From Ardenticatenaceae bacterium (GTDB lineage Bacteria; Chloroflexota; Anaerolineae; Promineifilales; Promineifilaceae), in the NCBI GenBank assembly GCA_020634245.1, contig JACKCC010000013.1:256038-320037 (forward strand): 64,000 bases of DNA. Reading direction: 5' to 3'. Position 1 is the stretch's first letter. The number at the start of each line of letters is the position of its first letter. A program made the position numbers and the translations under genes. The notes beneath the pieces were generated by a model that was not told the DNA's origin, did not search any database, and worked only from the letters and a program-made list of their open reading frames with translations. Shown in pieces: positions 8,198 to 16,182 of this stretch.

Positions 8198-9835
8198 TTG
8201 GAGCGGACAGTTACCGATTTAGTCACCCTGATACAATGTCGGTATCCAGACTGGGCCGATTTTGAACATCCTGGTTTTGTTGATGATGAAGTTGTCTACA
8301 AGCAGGAGACGGTCAAGAAAGCGCACGCCTGGTTAAACCAGGTCGAATTAGACCGACTGATTGCTGCTGCCGATTACGACACGTTCCTGGAGCGGCTGGT
8401 CAAACTAAGCCAGGATAATAATTTGTTGTGGCGGCGGGTGCCTTCGTCGGGGGACACGGCCGTTCTCACCCACCCCGCCCTCGACAAACCTACCTTCTGC
8501 ACCCACATCCGCAACCTGCTGCACGGCGACCGGCCCAGCCCCGACCGCCTGCAAACATTCTCCGATTACTGCGCGGCTCATCATTTACCCAATAAATGGC
8601 CGCTGCCCACCTACCTTTTGTTCATCGCCCATCCTGAAACCGAACTATTTGTCAAACCACATACGACAGAGTGGTTTCTCAAGTTTATGGGTGAACCCTT
8701 GGTCGTGACTTCTCCGCCAACGGCCGTTACCTACCACATCATTCGCGAAAAAGCCGGCCAACTCTTCCGGCAACTGCGCATTTATGGCGTGCGCGATATG
8801 GTCGATGTTCAAAGTTTACTCTGGGTTTGCTACCGCGAAAGCAAAGGCCGCGTCGGCCGCCTGGACGATAAAGGCCAGGTTGACCTGGATGTGCCGCCTA
8901 CCGAACCGATTACGGAATCGGTAGATTATGTCCTCACATCCGCAGCAGCACGAATCAGAGAAACGGCACCCCTCTTTGCCGCAACGGCTGAAAATCCCGT
9001 CTACTCTCTGGCGCAATGCGCCGCCGAAACCGGCTTTGCCCAATCCGACCTGCAAAACTGGGCAGACGCGATTGAGCGCAAGGGACAGGCCATTTTTTAC
9101 GGTCCGCCGGGTACCGGTAAAACGTTTCTGGCGGAAAAGATGGCCCGCCATCTCATTGGCGGCAGCGACGGCTTTATGGAGTTGATTCAATTTCATCCGG
9201 CTTATGCGTATGAGGATTTTGTGCAGGGGATACGGCCGTTTACCCGCAGTGGCACAGTTCATTACGAGATGGTTCCTGGCCGGTTGATGCAGTTTTGTGA
9301 ACAGGCGCGGGGGCGAAACGGCCGTTGTGTCCTCATCATCGATGAAATCAACCGGGCCAACCTGGCCGCCGTCTTCGGCGAATTGATGTACCTGCTCGAA
9401 TACCGCGACCGGGAAATTCCATTAGTCGGTGGCGGCCATTTCAGCCTGCCGCCCAACGTACGACTGTTGGGCACGATGAACACCGCCGATCGTTCCATTG
9501 CCCTCGTCGATCATGCCCTGCGCCGCCGCTTCGCCTTCATCCTTTTGGCTCCCAACGAAGACGTACTGCGCCACTACCATCAAAACACCGGCTTCGATCC
9601 CGCGCCGCTCATCATATTGCTGCGCCGGTTAAACGCCCAAATCGGCGACCCCCATTACCACATCGGCCCTACATTCTTCCTGCATCCTCAACTCAATACC
9701 CATTTGGAAACAATCTGGCGATTGGAAATTGAGCCGTACCTGGAAGAATATTTCTTCGGCCAGCAAGACAAAATCGCCGACTTCCGCTGGTCAAAAGTCC
9801 GCTCACAGCTTATCCATCAAGGCACACCCGATTAA
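8198..9835 (+). CDS. McrB-like AAA+ NTPase without McrC
   Basis: A 545-aa protein with a C-terminal AAA+ module of the McrB family (motor subunit of modified-cytosine restriction). Walker A is FYGPPGTGKTF, Walker B CVLIIDEINRANLA, and the family signature MNTADRSIALVDHALRRRF is present. The N-terminal half (about 1-260) is unrecognised and may be a specificity or effector part. The TTG at 8198 is preferred because AGGAGA (8185-8190) lies 7 nt upstream; GTG 8192 or 8168 are alternatives. McrB normally needs the nuclease McrC, and none is next to it: the next gene is a convergent membrane protein. It may work with a distant partner or have another role. Confidence 0.85.
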   Translation: MERTVTDLVTLIQCRYPDWADFEHPGFVDDEVVYKQETVKKAHAWLNQVELDRLIAAADYDTFLERLVKLSQDNNLLWRRVPSSGDTAVLTHPALDKPTFCTHIRNLLHGDRPSPDRLQTFSDYCAAHHLPNKWPLPTYLLFIAHPETELFVKPHTTEWFLKFMGEPLVVTSPPTAVTYHIIREKAGQLFRQLRIYGVRDMVDVQSLLWVCYRESKGRVGRLDDKGQVDLDVPPTEPITESVDYVLTSAAARIRETAPLFAATAENPVYSLAQCAAETGFAQSDLQNWADAIERKGQAIFYGPPGTGKTFLAEKMARHLIGGSDGFMELIQFHPAYAYEDFVQGIRPFTRSGTVHYEMVPGRLMQFCEQARGRNGRCVLIIDEINRANLAAVFGELMYLLEYRDREIPLVGGGHFSLPPNVRLLGTMNTADRSIALVDHALRRRFAFILLAPNEDVLRHYHQNTGFDPAPLIILLRRLNAQIGDPHYHIGPTFFLHPQLNTHLETIWRLEIEPYLEEYFFGQQDKIADFRWSKVRSQLIHQGTPD

Positions 9836-9852
9836 CTGACAAAACTTCTCCA

Positions 9853-9905
9853 ACCGCGAAGAACACAGAAAAAAAACCTCCGCGTCTTTCCGTGCACTTT
9901 GCGGT
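9853..9905. repeat. Phrase repeat / inverted repeat between convergent genes
   Basis: ACCGCGAAG (9853-9861) faces CTTTGCGGT (9897-9905) with the words AACACAGA, CTCCGCGTCTTTCCGTGC between. It can form an imperfect hairpin between the convergent McrB-like and hemolysin III genes. No typical T-run terminator is seen. Confidence 0.5.
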
Positions 9906-9920
9906 GAATTCAAAAGTCAA

Positions 9921-10580
9921 TTAGGGCACAACGAAAAACAGGATGAACAGAAAATGGCACAGGCTGCCACCCATGACAAAAATGTGCCAGATTTCATGGT
10001 GGCCAAAGAAATCGGGCCAGGGATCAGGCCAGCGAAAGTAGTAGATGAAAAATCCCATCGTGTAGATAAGTCCGCCAAACAGTAAAAGCGCCAATCCACC
10101 GGGCGGGCTGATGGCCAGCAAATTCGTCGAAAGCAGCAGCGGCACGGCGCTCCCCCATCCCAAAAACACGTAGATAGAGGCATTCACCCAGCCATGAATC
10201 CGGGGACTAAACAGCTTGTACAGTGCACCCATTATCACCGCCACCCAGATGAATACCAGCGCCGGCCAACTCACCCTGGCCGGGAATAGATTGTAAGCGA
10301 TGGGTGTGTACGTACCGGCAATTAGCAAAAAAATAGCTATATGATCCAGCCGATTCAACCACATCCGCTTTGCATCATCCGTTTTGATACCATGCAGCAG
10401 GCTGCTGGAGACGTACAAGATGGTCATACTAAGGCCATAAACCAGCATGGTGACGAATTTGCCGGGCTGCTGCCGGGTTAAATAACCCAGGATCAATGTG
10501 CCGGCCAATGATGCCACAGCACCCATCAAATGGGTGAGTGTATTCATCGGTTCCAGGAAATAATGATGGAGTTTGGACAT
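9921..10580 (-). CDS. Hemolysin III / PAQR-family membrane protein
   Basis: A 219-aa integral membrane protein of the YqfA/hemolysin III (PAQR-like) family, whose biochemical role in bacteria is poorly defined. Seven hydrophobic segments can be counted. Conserved family residues include EPMNTLTHLMGAV at the N-terminus, SSLLHG after TM2, LNRLDHIAIFLLIAGTYTP in the middle and FGHHEIWHIFVMGGSLCHF near the end. These His/Asp residues match the proposed metal site. The ATG at 10580 gives the normal N-terminus; no strong SD precedes it. An IS4-like element (10612-12038) is inserted only about 30 bp upstream of the start codon and separates the gene from its former upstream region, so expression may be altered. 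Confidence 0.9.
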   Translation of the reverse strand: MSKLHHYFLEPMNTLTHLMGAVASLAGTLILGYLTRQQPGKFVTMLVYGLSMTILYVSSSLLHGIKTDDAKRMWLNRLDHIAIFLLIAGTYTPIAYNLFPARVSWPALVFIWVAVIMGALYKLFSPRIHGWVNASIYVFLGWGSAVPLLLSTNLLAISPPGGLALLLFGGLIYTMGFFIYYFRWPDPWPDFFGHHEIWHIFVMGGSLCHFLFILFFVVP

Positions 10581-10588
10581 GGGTGATG

Positions 10589-10611
10589 GGGAGTGTAACG
10601 GCCGTTCCCCC
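10589..10611. repeat. Direct repeat flanking the IS4-like element (left)
   Basis: A 23-bp sequence, core AGTGTAACGGCCGTTCC, is repeated exactly at 12039-12061. It contains the genome's iterated palindrome ACGGCCGT. Depending on where the IS ends, 17-23 bp of it is target duplication. Confidence 0.85.
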
Positions 10612-12038
10612 ATAGGTATCAAGCTAAGGCAATAAATATGTGCAAAAAGAGAACTCTTGAGGCAAACTGGTTTTTTCCACGAAACCGCAAGCCAAAGGAG
10701 TTCTCCATGACAATCATAACACGGATAAGCCAAGCAATGCAGCATGTCCTTACCCATACCGCCACAGAAGCAGCCCAAAAAACTGGATTCACCCAGCGGC
10801 AAGTGAAGGTGACAGGAGCCAATTTCTGCCAAACGTTAGTCTTTGGCTGGTTACAAGAGCCAGAAGCAACGCTTGAATCCTTGTGCCAAACTGGCGTGAC
10901 AGTTGGGTTAGAGATTACGCCGCAGGGTCTTGACCAACGCTTCACCAAAACAGCAAGCGATTGCTTGTACCAGGTTTTGCAGGCAGCGTTAACCGAAACG
11001 ATCCAGGCAAAAGCAGTCGCTATTCCCGTTCTACAACGCTTCAATGGCGTATATATTGAAGATAGCAGCAGCATCACCTTGCCAGAAGAGTTGGCCCCGG
11101 TTTGGTCAGGGTGTGGCGGCAGCGGGTCTGCGAGCAATGGCGCTGTCAAGCTGCAAGTCCGCTGGGATGTGTTACATGGGGAAATTGATGGGCCGCACCT
11201 TGTTGATGGGCGCACCCATGACCGCGTTGCGTCTACCTTGAACCGGCCGCTTCCTGAGAGGAGTTTGCTTATTCGTGACTTGGGGTATTGGAAGCTAGAG
11301 GCGTTAGAAACAATGGATAGGACAGGTTGTTGTTGGCTTTCACGCGCCCAAGCGCAAACTGGGTTTGTTGATAGTTCTGGACAGTCATGGTCACAAGCGG
11401 CATTTGTACGACAGCAAACAAATGGCTCATTTGACATCCCTATCGAGTTAGGGTTGAAAAAACGTCTCCCAGCCCGGTTTGTAGGTTTTCGGGTACCGGC
11501 TGAAGTTGCTCGGGAACGGCGACGCAAACTTAAAGCTGCTTCTAAACGTAAAGGCCAAACCGTTTCCTCAGCACGACTAGTTTTATGTGATTGGACTTTA
11601 TTTGTCACCAATGTGCCTGTTGACCGTCTCACACCGGCAGAAATTCTTGTCCTGGCTCGCTTGCGTTGGCAGATCGAGCTGCTTTTCAAACTTTGGAAAT
11701 CACACGGGCGCATTGATAAATCTCGCTCTGAAAAACCGTGGCGTATCTTGTGTGAACTGTACGCTAAGCTGATTGGCATGATCATCCAACATTGGTCTTT
11801 TTTGATGGCCAATTGGCAATTCCCTGACCGCAGTTTCGTCAAGGCCTCCGCAACCGTGCGTCGCCATGCTATCAATCTGGCCTTGGCAATCTGTGATTTA
11901 TCGCGTTTAGCGGAATCGTTGACTATGTTACGGTCTTGTTTATCACATGGCGTACGCATTAACAAAAGTGCTAAATCGCCTCATACTTTTCAACTTTTAT
12001 TAGCTTTAGCTGAGCTTTATGCTTAACTTGATATACAT
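10612..12038 (+). mobile_element. IS4-like insertion sequence (about 1.43 kb)
   Basis: A single transposase gene is bounded by imperfect terminal inverted repeats. The left end reads CATAGGTATCAAGCTAAGG; the reverse complement of the right end reads CATGTATATCAAGTTAAGC. Both abut a 23-bp direct repeat. Three bases of the flank (CCC/GGG) may belong to the inverted repeats. The interior contains no ACGGCCGT palindrome, although the surrounding DNA has one every 750 bp, which fits recent arrival. Confidence 0.85.
10707..12026 (+). CDS. IS4-family DDE transposase
   Basis: A 439-aa transposase. The ATG at 10707 has AAAGGAG (10694-10700) 6 nt upstream. The DDE triad can be proposed as Asp in VYIEDSSSITLP, Asp in LLIRDLGYWKL and Glu in LRWQIELLFKLWKS. 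The last segment fits the R-x3-E-x6-K part of the YREK signature of IS4 elements, though the leading Tyr is replaced by Ala. The reading frame is intact from RBS to stop, so the element may still be active. It ends about 12 bp before the right terminal repeat. A long antisense reading frame on the minus strand is a shadow. Confidence 0.92.
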   Translation: MTIITRISQAMQHVLTHTATEAAQKTGFTQRQVKVTGANFCQTLVFGWLQEPEATLESLCQTGVTVGLEITPQGLDQRFTKTASDCLYQVLQAALTETIQAKAVAIPVLQRFNGVYIEDSSSITLPEELAPVWSGCGGSGSASNGAVKLQVRWDVLHGEIDGPHLVDGRTHDRVASTLNRPLPERSLLIRDLGYWKLEALETMDRTGCCWLSRAQAQTGFVDSSGQSWSQAAFVRQQTNGSFDIPIELGLKKRLPARFVGFRVPAEVARERRRKLKAASKRKGQTVSSARLVLCDWTLFVTNVPVDRLTPAEILVLARLRWQIELLFKLWKSHGRIDKSRSEKPWRILCELYAKLIGMIIQHWSFLMANWQFPDRSFVKASATVRRHAINLALAICDLSRLAESLTMLRSCLSHGVRINKSAKSPHTFQLLLALAELYA

Positions 12039-12061
12039 GGGAGTGTAACGGCCGTTCCCCC
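12039..12061. repeat. Direct repeat flanking the IS4-like element (right)
   Basis: Exact 23-bp copy of 10589-10611, including ACGGCCGT. See the left copy for interpretation. Confidence 0.85.
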
Positions 12062-12113
12062 TACTGGCAACAAATTCCTATTGAATCCAGCCCGGTTGGG
12101 ACTTTATGCCCGT

Positions 12114-12142
12114 TTGCACAGCCTATCTGGCTCGTCTATAAT
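12114..12142 (+). promoter_or_regulatory. Sigma-70-type promoter of the signal peptidase gene
   Basis: TTGCAC (12114-12119) and TATAAT (12137-12142) are separated by exactly 17 bp, 38 bp before the lepB start codon. Confidence 0.75.
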
Positions 12143-12179
12143 CTGAACATAACGATAATCTCTGGGAGAATCATAACTC

Positions 12180-12776
12180 ATGACTCTGATGGAGTCGGAT
12201 TCACAATTAAGTTCTGGAATCGCCGAAGCAGCCGCCCCCAATGAAATCCGGCAGCCAACCGAAGCAATCATCCGCGAAATCGTCGAAACATTACTGCTGA
12301 CATTTTTCATATTCTTTATCGTCAACAGCTTAATCGGCCGTTACCGCATTGATGGCAGCAGCATGAACCCAACACTGTATGACGGTGAATATCTCATCAT
12401 CAATAATGTCAGCTACTATCTGGACGAACCGCAGCATGGCGACATTGTTGTCTTCAAACACCCCAATAATGATCTGAATCTGATCAAACGTATCATTGGC
12501 ATACCTGGGGACCATGTCGAAATCCGTAATCAACAAGTTAAGGTAAACGATGTAGTATTGGATGAACCTTATATTGCCGCCCCTCCCAATTACACTGGCA
12601 CCTGGGATGTGCCGGCTGGAAGCTATTTTGTACTGGGAGATAATCGAAACAATTCGAGCGACTCACACTCATGGTCTTTTTTGCCCGAAGAAAACATTAT
12701 TGGTAAAGCTTTACTGGTTTATTGGCCGCCCGATGAATGGACGACCATTCCGCATTACGACTTGCAATTAAATTAA
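12180..12776 (+). CDS. lepB: Signal peptidase I
   Basis: A 198-aa type I signal peptidase that removes signal peptides from exported proteins at the outer face of the membrane. One transmembrane segment (about 37-51) is followed by the catalytic serine in SSMNPTL (Ser61) and the general base Lys103 in LIKRIIGIPGD. The GDNRNNSSDSHSWSF box near 157-170 is the conserved C-terminal motif. The length matches the short single-TM bacterial enzymes. The RBS is GGGAGA near 12162; the ATG at 12189 is an alternative start. It heads a possible run with the zinc finger and nucleotidyltransferase genes (gaps of 34 and 32 bp). Confidence 0.96.
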   Translation: MTLMESDSQLSSGIAEAAAPNEIRQPTEAIIREIVETLLLTFFIFFIVNSLIGRYRIDGSSMNPTLYDGEYLIINNVSYYLDEPQHGDIVVFKHPNNDLNLIKRIIGIPGDHVEIRNQQVKVNDVVLDEPYIAAPPNYTGTWDVPAGSYFVLGDNRNNSSDSHSWSFLPEENIIGKALLVYWPPDEWTTIPHYDLQLN

Positions 12777-12810
12777 GCAGGTCTCATCTTATCAGGAATT
12801 ATTTAGAATT

Positions 12811-13080
12811 ATGTCATGTGAATATTGTCATATTGGTCATTATGAATTAGCTTATTCGCCTTATATCCATTGGTATCATGGGAAAATCATGGTTATTCCC
12901 AATGCCCCGGCCTATAGTTGTGATATTTGTGGCCATATGGAATATGATGCCAGTTTTTTACAGAAAATAGATCATTTGCTTAATCGTTTTGCTGAGGAAG
13001 CCCAAAGTAATACTGTATCATACCGGCGTCCGGTTGTGTTTGAACCTAACCTTATGCACACAACACGCCGCAGCCAATAG
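12811..13080 (+). CDS. YgiT-type zinc finger protein
   Basis: An 89-aa protein with two CxxC pairs (CEYC near the N-terminus and CDIC about 32 residues later). It also has the VIPNAPAYSCDICGHMEYD stretch typical of YgiT/MqsA-type zinc ribbons. The DNA-binding HTH of the antitoxin MqsA is absent, so it is a stand-alone zinc-binding domain. No MqsR-like toxin is next to it. It lies between lepB and a nucleotidyltransferase on the same strand. Function unknown. Confidence 0.75.
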   Translation: MSCEYCHIGHYELAYSPYIHWYHGKIMVIPNAPAYSCDICGHMEYDASFLQKIDHLLNRFAEEAQSNTVSYRRPVVFEPNLMHTTRRSQ

Positions 13081-13112
13081 AATGAATTGTTGGGTTTTTG
13101 AATTGTGGGGAT

Positions 13113-13988
13113 ATGACACCAGCAACAGAAGAGAAACGGAAGCAGTTACAGCAGTTCATTGAAGATGTGTTGATAGGGGAAACGGCCGTAAAAGGGGTTG
13201 TTGCTATCGGTAGTATGGCCACCGGTCACATGACCCCACAATCTGATATTGATGCCATTATCTTTTTTGATCCGTTTGATTACTACATTGTTCCCGCCGA
13301 AGCCATCTGGCAGCCCGATGAAGACACCTTTTATAGCATTTTCAACGAACAGCACAAAGGCATTCCCCTTGATTTTGCCCGCTTGAATTGGCAGCAGTGG
13401 GCCAACCCCGACTTTGTTTGGCCCGAAGGCCGCAAAGCGGAACTCAGCATGGGCTGGATCGTTTATGATCCCGATAGTGCTGTTAAAAATCTCATTATCC
13501 AACGCACAGCCTACCCCGACGATTTACGCCTGGCTCGATTAGATGAGTCGATCATCTGGCTGGACCAACATTTGAACAACGACGTTCCACAGCAAATCTG
13601 GCAAACGCTGGGGCCAGTCGTTGCCCACGACCGGTTGGGAGCAGCGTATCATTATCTGGTACAGGCATTATTTGCCTACAACCGGCAATGGCGGCCCTGG
13701 CGCAATCGGGAAATGCAAACCCTGCTCAATCTGGCCTGGCTGCCACGTGAATTTGAAATGCGGGTGTTAACGGCCGTTACCGCACCCAATTTGGAAAATG
13801 ACGGATACATGATCCGGGTACAAACACTTAGTGACCTATTCGAAGAATTATTGTCTCAACTAATAACAAACGGAGACTACTCTAACACACCCATAGATCA
13901 AGCATTCATACGCAGCAATGAAGAACCCGGTCGGGCCTGGAATATGGATGAATGGAACAAATTCCGCCGCGCGCGGCTGCTGACATAA
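13113..13988 (+). CDS. Nucleotidyltransferase-fold protein
   Basis: A protein of about 291 aa with a Pol-beta-type nucleotidyltransferase motif: the GS loop GSMATGHMTPQSDIDAIIFF supplies Gly-Ser and the first two metal-binding Asp residues. The downstream IPLDFARLNW segment may hold the third. The rest is helical and contains no recognised domain. Such enzymes transfer nucleotides to small molecules (for example aminoglycosides), RNA or proteins; the substrate cannot be read from sequence. ATG 13113 has a GTGGGG just upstream but only 2 nt away. A TTG at 13098 is the alternative start. Confidence 0.75.
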   Translation: MTPATEEKRKQLQQFIEDVLIGETAVKGVVAIGSMATGHMTPQSDIDAIIFFDPFDYYIVPAEAIWQPDEDTFYSIFNEQHKGIPLDFARLNWQQWANPDFVWPEGRKAELSMGWIVYDPDSAVKNLIIQRTAYPDDLRLARLDESIIWLDQHLNNDVPQQIWQTLGPVVAHDRLGAAYHYLVQALFAYNRQWRPWRNREMQTLLNLAWLPREFEMRVLTAVTAPNLENDGYMIRVQTLSDLFEELLSQLITNGDYSNTPIDQAFIRSNEEPGRAWNMDEWNKFRRARLLT

Positions 13989-14090
13989 TTGATTTTATTG
14001 GGCAGTTTTACGGAAAAAACAGGCATAATAACTCATTATGTTCTGCTACAAAACTGCACCGGATAGCGTAAATCGGAAGGACAGTCGATC

Positions 14091-14621
14091 ATGACACTTG
14101 GAAAAGGGACCCCCATCAATCTGGATTTATTCACAGATTCTTATCGTGTAACCGGCCAGACAACCGTCGGCGTCGGCGGCATTCATGCCGAACTGGCCAA
14201 TCCCAATTCCAGTTTTTTGGAAATCAAGGATGCGTACATTTCACGCATCAACCAGCCAGGGGAAATTGTCACCAGTTACAACGTCGCCGAATTCCGTAAA
14301 GACAACATTAATTTTATTGTGCTGCAAGATCGACGAGTAGGCATTCCGGTAGGCACACAACACGGCCGTTCCATTTTTACCCGTGGCCGCCCCGTTTCCG
14401 CTTTTTTAACCGTTCCCTCTTTTGAAATTGCCGGCGAAATCATCCATGAAGGAAAAGCCACACCTCGCGATATTATGGTAAAATCAACCGGTAACTATTT
14501 ATTGGTGTTTGCGGCAAAGGCATCGGCTTCACTTTATCCTGAAATTGCCTACAGCGGCGATTTAATTATGGTAAGTAAAGATCGTATTGGTCTATTTTGT
14601 CTGGCGTACAACGAGAGTTAA
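14091..14621 (+). CDS. Conserved hypothetical protein
   Basis: A 176-aa protein with no signal peptide or membrane segment, rich in beta-forming residues (for example VTGQTTVGVGGIHAELANPN and ISRINQPGEIVTSYNVAEF). I do not recognise the family. The ATG at 14091 has a GGAAGGA RBS. It lies 263 bp upstream of the receiver-MinD fusion on the same strand, which hints at, but does not prove, a related role. Confidence 0.6.
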   Translation: MTLGKGTPINLDLFTDSYRVTGQTTVGVGGIHAELANPNSSFLEIKDAYISRINQPGEIVTSYNVAEFRKDNINFIVLQDRRVGIPVGTQHGRSIFTRGRPVSAFLTVPSFEIAGEIIHEGKATPRDIMVKSTGNYLLVFAAKASASLYPEIAYSGDLIMVSKDRIGLFCLAYNES

Positions 14622-14883
14622 AGCCAACTCCCAGGCACAAGCGGGCAAATTTCCCCCAAATACAATTATTCCCCCCGCATCTCCTGAGTGGCTGCCGGAA
14701 AAATCACGAATTTCTGTTAAAATATTTTTTGTAGTTTACCTGATTCGTAAGACAACCATACAACCATCACCTGGATAATCGATTCTATTCTCAGATATTT
14801 TTGTCAACTTTGTTCACTCTCCCTTGATAAAAAAACAGGTGTGACCTCATTTCCTGTTTGGTTTGTTGAAAGGAGGCGGTAAC

Positions 14884-16023
14884 TTGGCCAAAATTTATGT
14901 AATTGACGACGATCAGCAATTATTACACATGGTAGGCCTCATGCTGGAACGAGGCGGCCACAGCATTACACTCATCAACAAACCAGAGGAAGGTTTGGCA
15001 AAACTAAAAGCCAACAGGCCAGATCTGCTTGTTGTTGATGTGATGATGCCCAATATGAGCGGGCACGATTTAACACGACAAATACGCGCCACCAAAGAAT
15101 TGGAAAATTTGCCCATCTTGGTTCTTACCGCCCGTTCACAGGACATTGACCGCGAAACTGCCCTGCGCAGCGGCGCAAATGGTTACCTCAGCAAACCGGT
15201 CACATCGCAGGAGCTAATTGAACAAGTAGACAAACTCCTCACCCAAAAAGCCGCCGCCCACGGCGAGAAAGCACCTGTTCAGGGTATGGTTTTGGCTTTG
15301 TTTTCCCTGCGTGGCGGGGTTGGCAAAACTACATTGGCTTCAAATCTGGCGGTGGCACTGCGCAAAGCAAGCAGCCAGGAAGTTTGTCTGGTTGATTTTT
15401 CGCCATCTGTGGGCCAAACCGTTTACCATCTTAATCTGAAACCTCAGGGCGACTGGGGCAATTTGCCGACGGATGAGTCGTTGACATGGCCAATCCTCAA
15501 AGAAAATTTGGCGCTCCACCCAACGGGACTTCGGGTTTTAACGGCCCCCAAACTGCCCCAATCACCAACCGAACCCTCAACTGAATTAGCAAGGGAAATT
15601 CTCAAGACTTTACGGGAAAATATAGTTTTTACGGTGGTGGATTTACCGGCTTGTTTAAGTCCGGCCGTATGGGCTACGTTGGAAACGGCCGATGTCGGAC
15701 TGCATGTGGTAACCCCGGATGTTATTTCGGTGCGTACGGCCGTTCAGACCGAACGCGTCCTGGCCAATGCCGGCATCAAAATCAAGCAAAAATCATTCAT
15801 CCTCAATCAAGTGACGGAAAATGCGCAGTTACCGGAAGCGGCCATTGAGCGGGGGGTAAACGGCCGTATCCCCTTCAAAGTCGCCTACGATCCCTACCAG
15901 TACAAAGCGATGGTCCAATCGACACCGCTCGTTTCCACGTCCGCCCAATCCCCCCTCACTACGGTCATGAACCGGATGGCTGAAGTAATCTGGAAGCGCG
16001 TTGAATCCAAAATAGCGGAATAA
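14884..16023 (+). CDS. Receiver domain fused to MinD/ParA-type ATPase (CpaE/TadZ-like)
   Basis: A 379-aa cytosolic protein. Residues 1-120 form a canonical receiver domain (acidic DDD pocket, phosphoacceptor Asp in LLVVDVMMPNMSG, conserved Lys in YLSKPV). The rest is a deviant Walker ATPase with FSLRGGVGKTTLASNLA; the usual signature lysine of KGGVGKT is Arg. CpaE/TadZ proteins of pilus assembly have this order, but their receiver domain is often degenerate. Here it looks fully phosphorylatable, so positioning or localisation could be under two-component control. The TTG at 14884 is chosen because AGGAGG (14871-14876) lies 7 nt upstream. No tad/pil genes are adjacent. Confidence 0.88.
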   Translation: MAKIYVIDDDQQLLHMVGLMLERGGHSITLINKPEEGLAKLKANRPDLLVVDVMMPNMSGHDLTRQIRATKELENLPILVLTARSQDIDRETALRSGANGYLSKPVTSQELIEQVDKLLTQKAAAHGEKAPVQGMVLALFSLRGGVGKTTLASNLAVALRKASSQEVCLVDFSPSVGQTVYHLNLKPQGDWGNLPTDESLTWPILKENLALHPTGLRVLTAPKLPQSPTEPSTELAREILKTLRENIVFTVVDLPACLSPAVWATLETADVGLHVVTPDVISVRTAVQTERVLANAGIKIKQKSFILNQVTENAQLPEAAIERGVNGRIPFKVAYDPYQYKAMVQSTPLVSTSAQSPLTTVMNRMAEVIWKRVESKIAE

Positions 16024-16062
16024 ACAATTTCTGATTCTTCAGGATTTCGCGGGGTCACTGCT

Positions 16063-16117
16063 CATATGTCATTCGTCATAATACGTCATGCGTAATGTTA
16101 CCCTGGTGACGCATGAA
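16063..16117. repeat. Phrase repeat of GTCATNCGTCAT words
   Basis: ATATGTCATTCGTCATAATA, CGTCATGCGTAATG and GTGACGCATGA form short direct and inverted words between two convergent genes. The same words recur at 20982-21056, 36547-36607 and 52758-52788. Confidence 0.6.
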
Positions 16118-16182
16118 ACGGCGCAAACCCCACGAATTCCTTAAGAGCCAAATCACGTTTCACGGCAAACCTTCAAATTGTC

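Noticed and set aside
10619..11965. Long minus-strand open frame (448 codons) opposite the IS4-like transposase
   Set aside because: It is the antisense shadow of a transposase with intact DDE motifs and RBS, and its protein has no family features.
12811..13988. Toxin-antitoxin pair (YgiT-type protein plus nucleotidyltransferase)
   Set aside because: The zinc finger protein lacks the MqsA HTH, and the nucleotidyltransferase is larger than MNT/MenA-type partners with no HEPN neighbour. The evidence is too weak.
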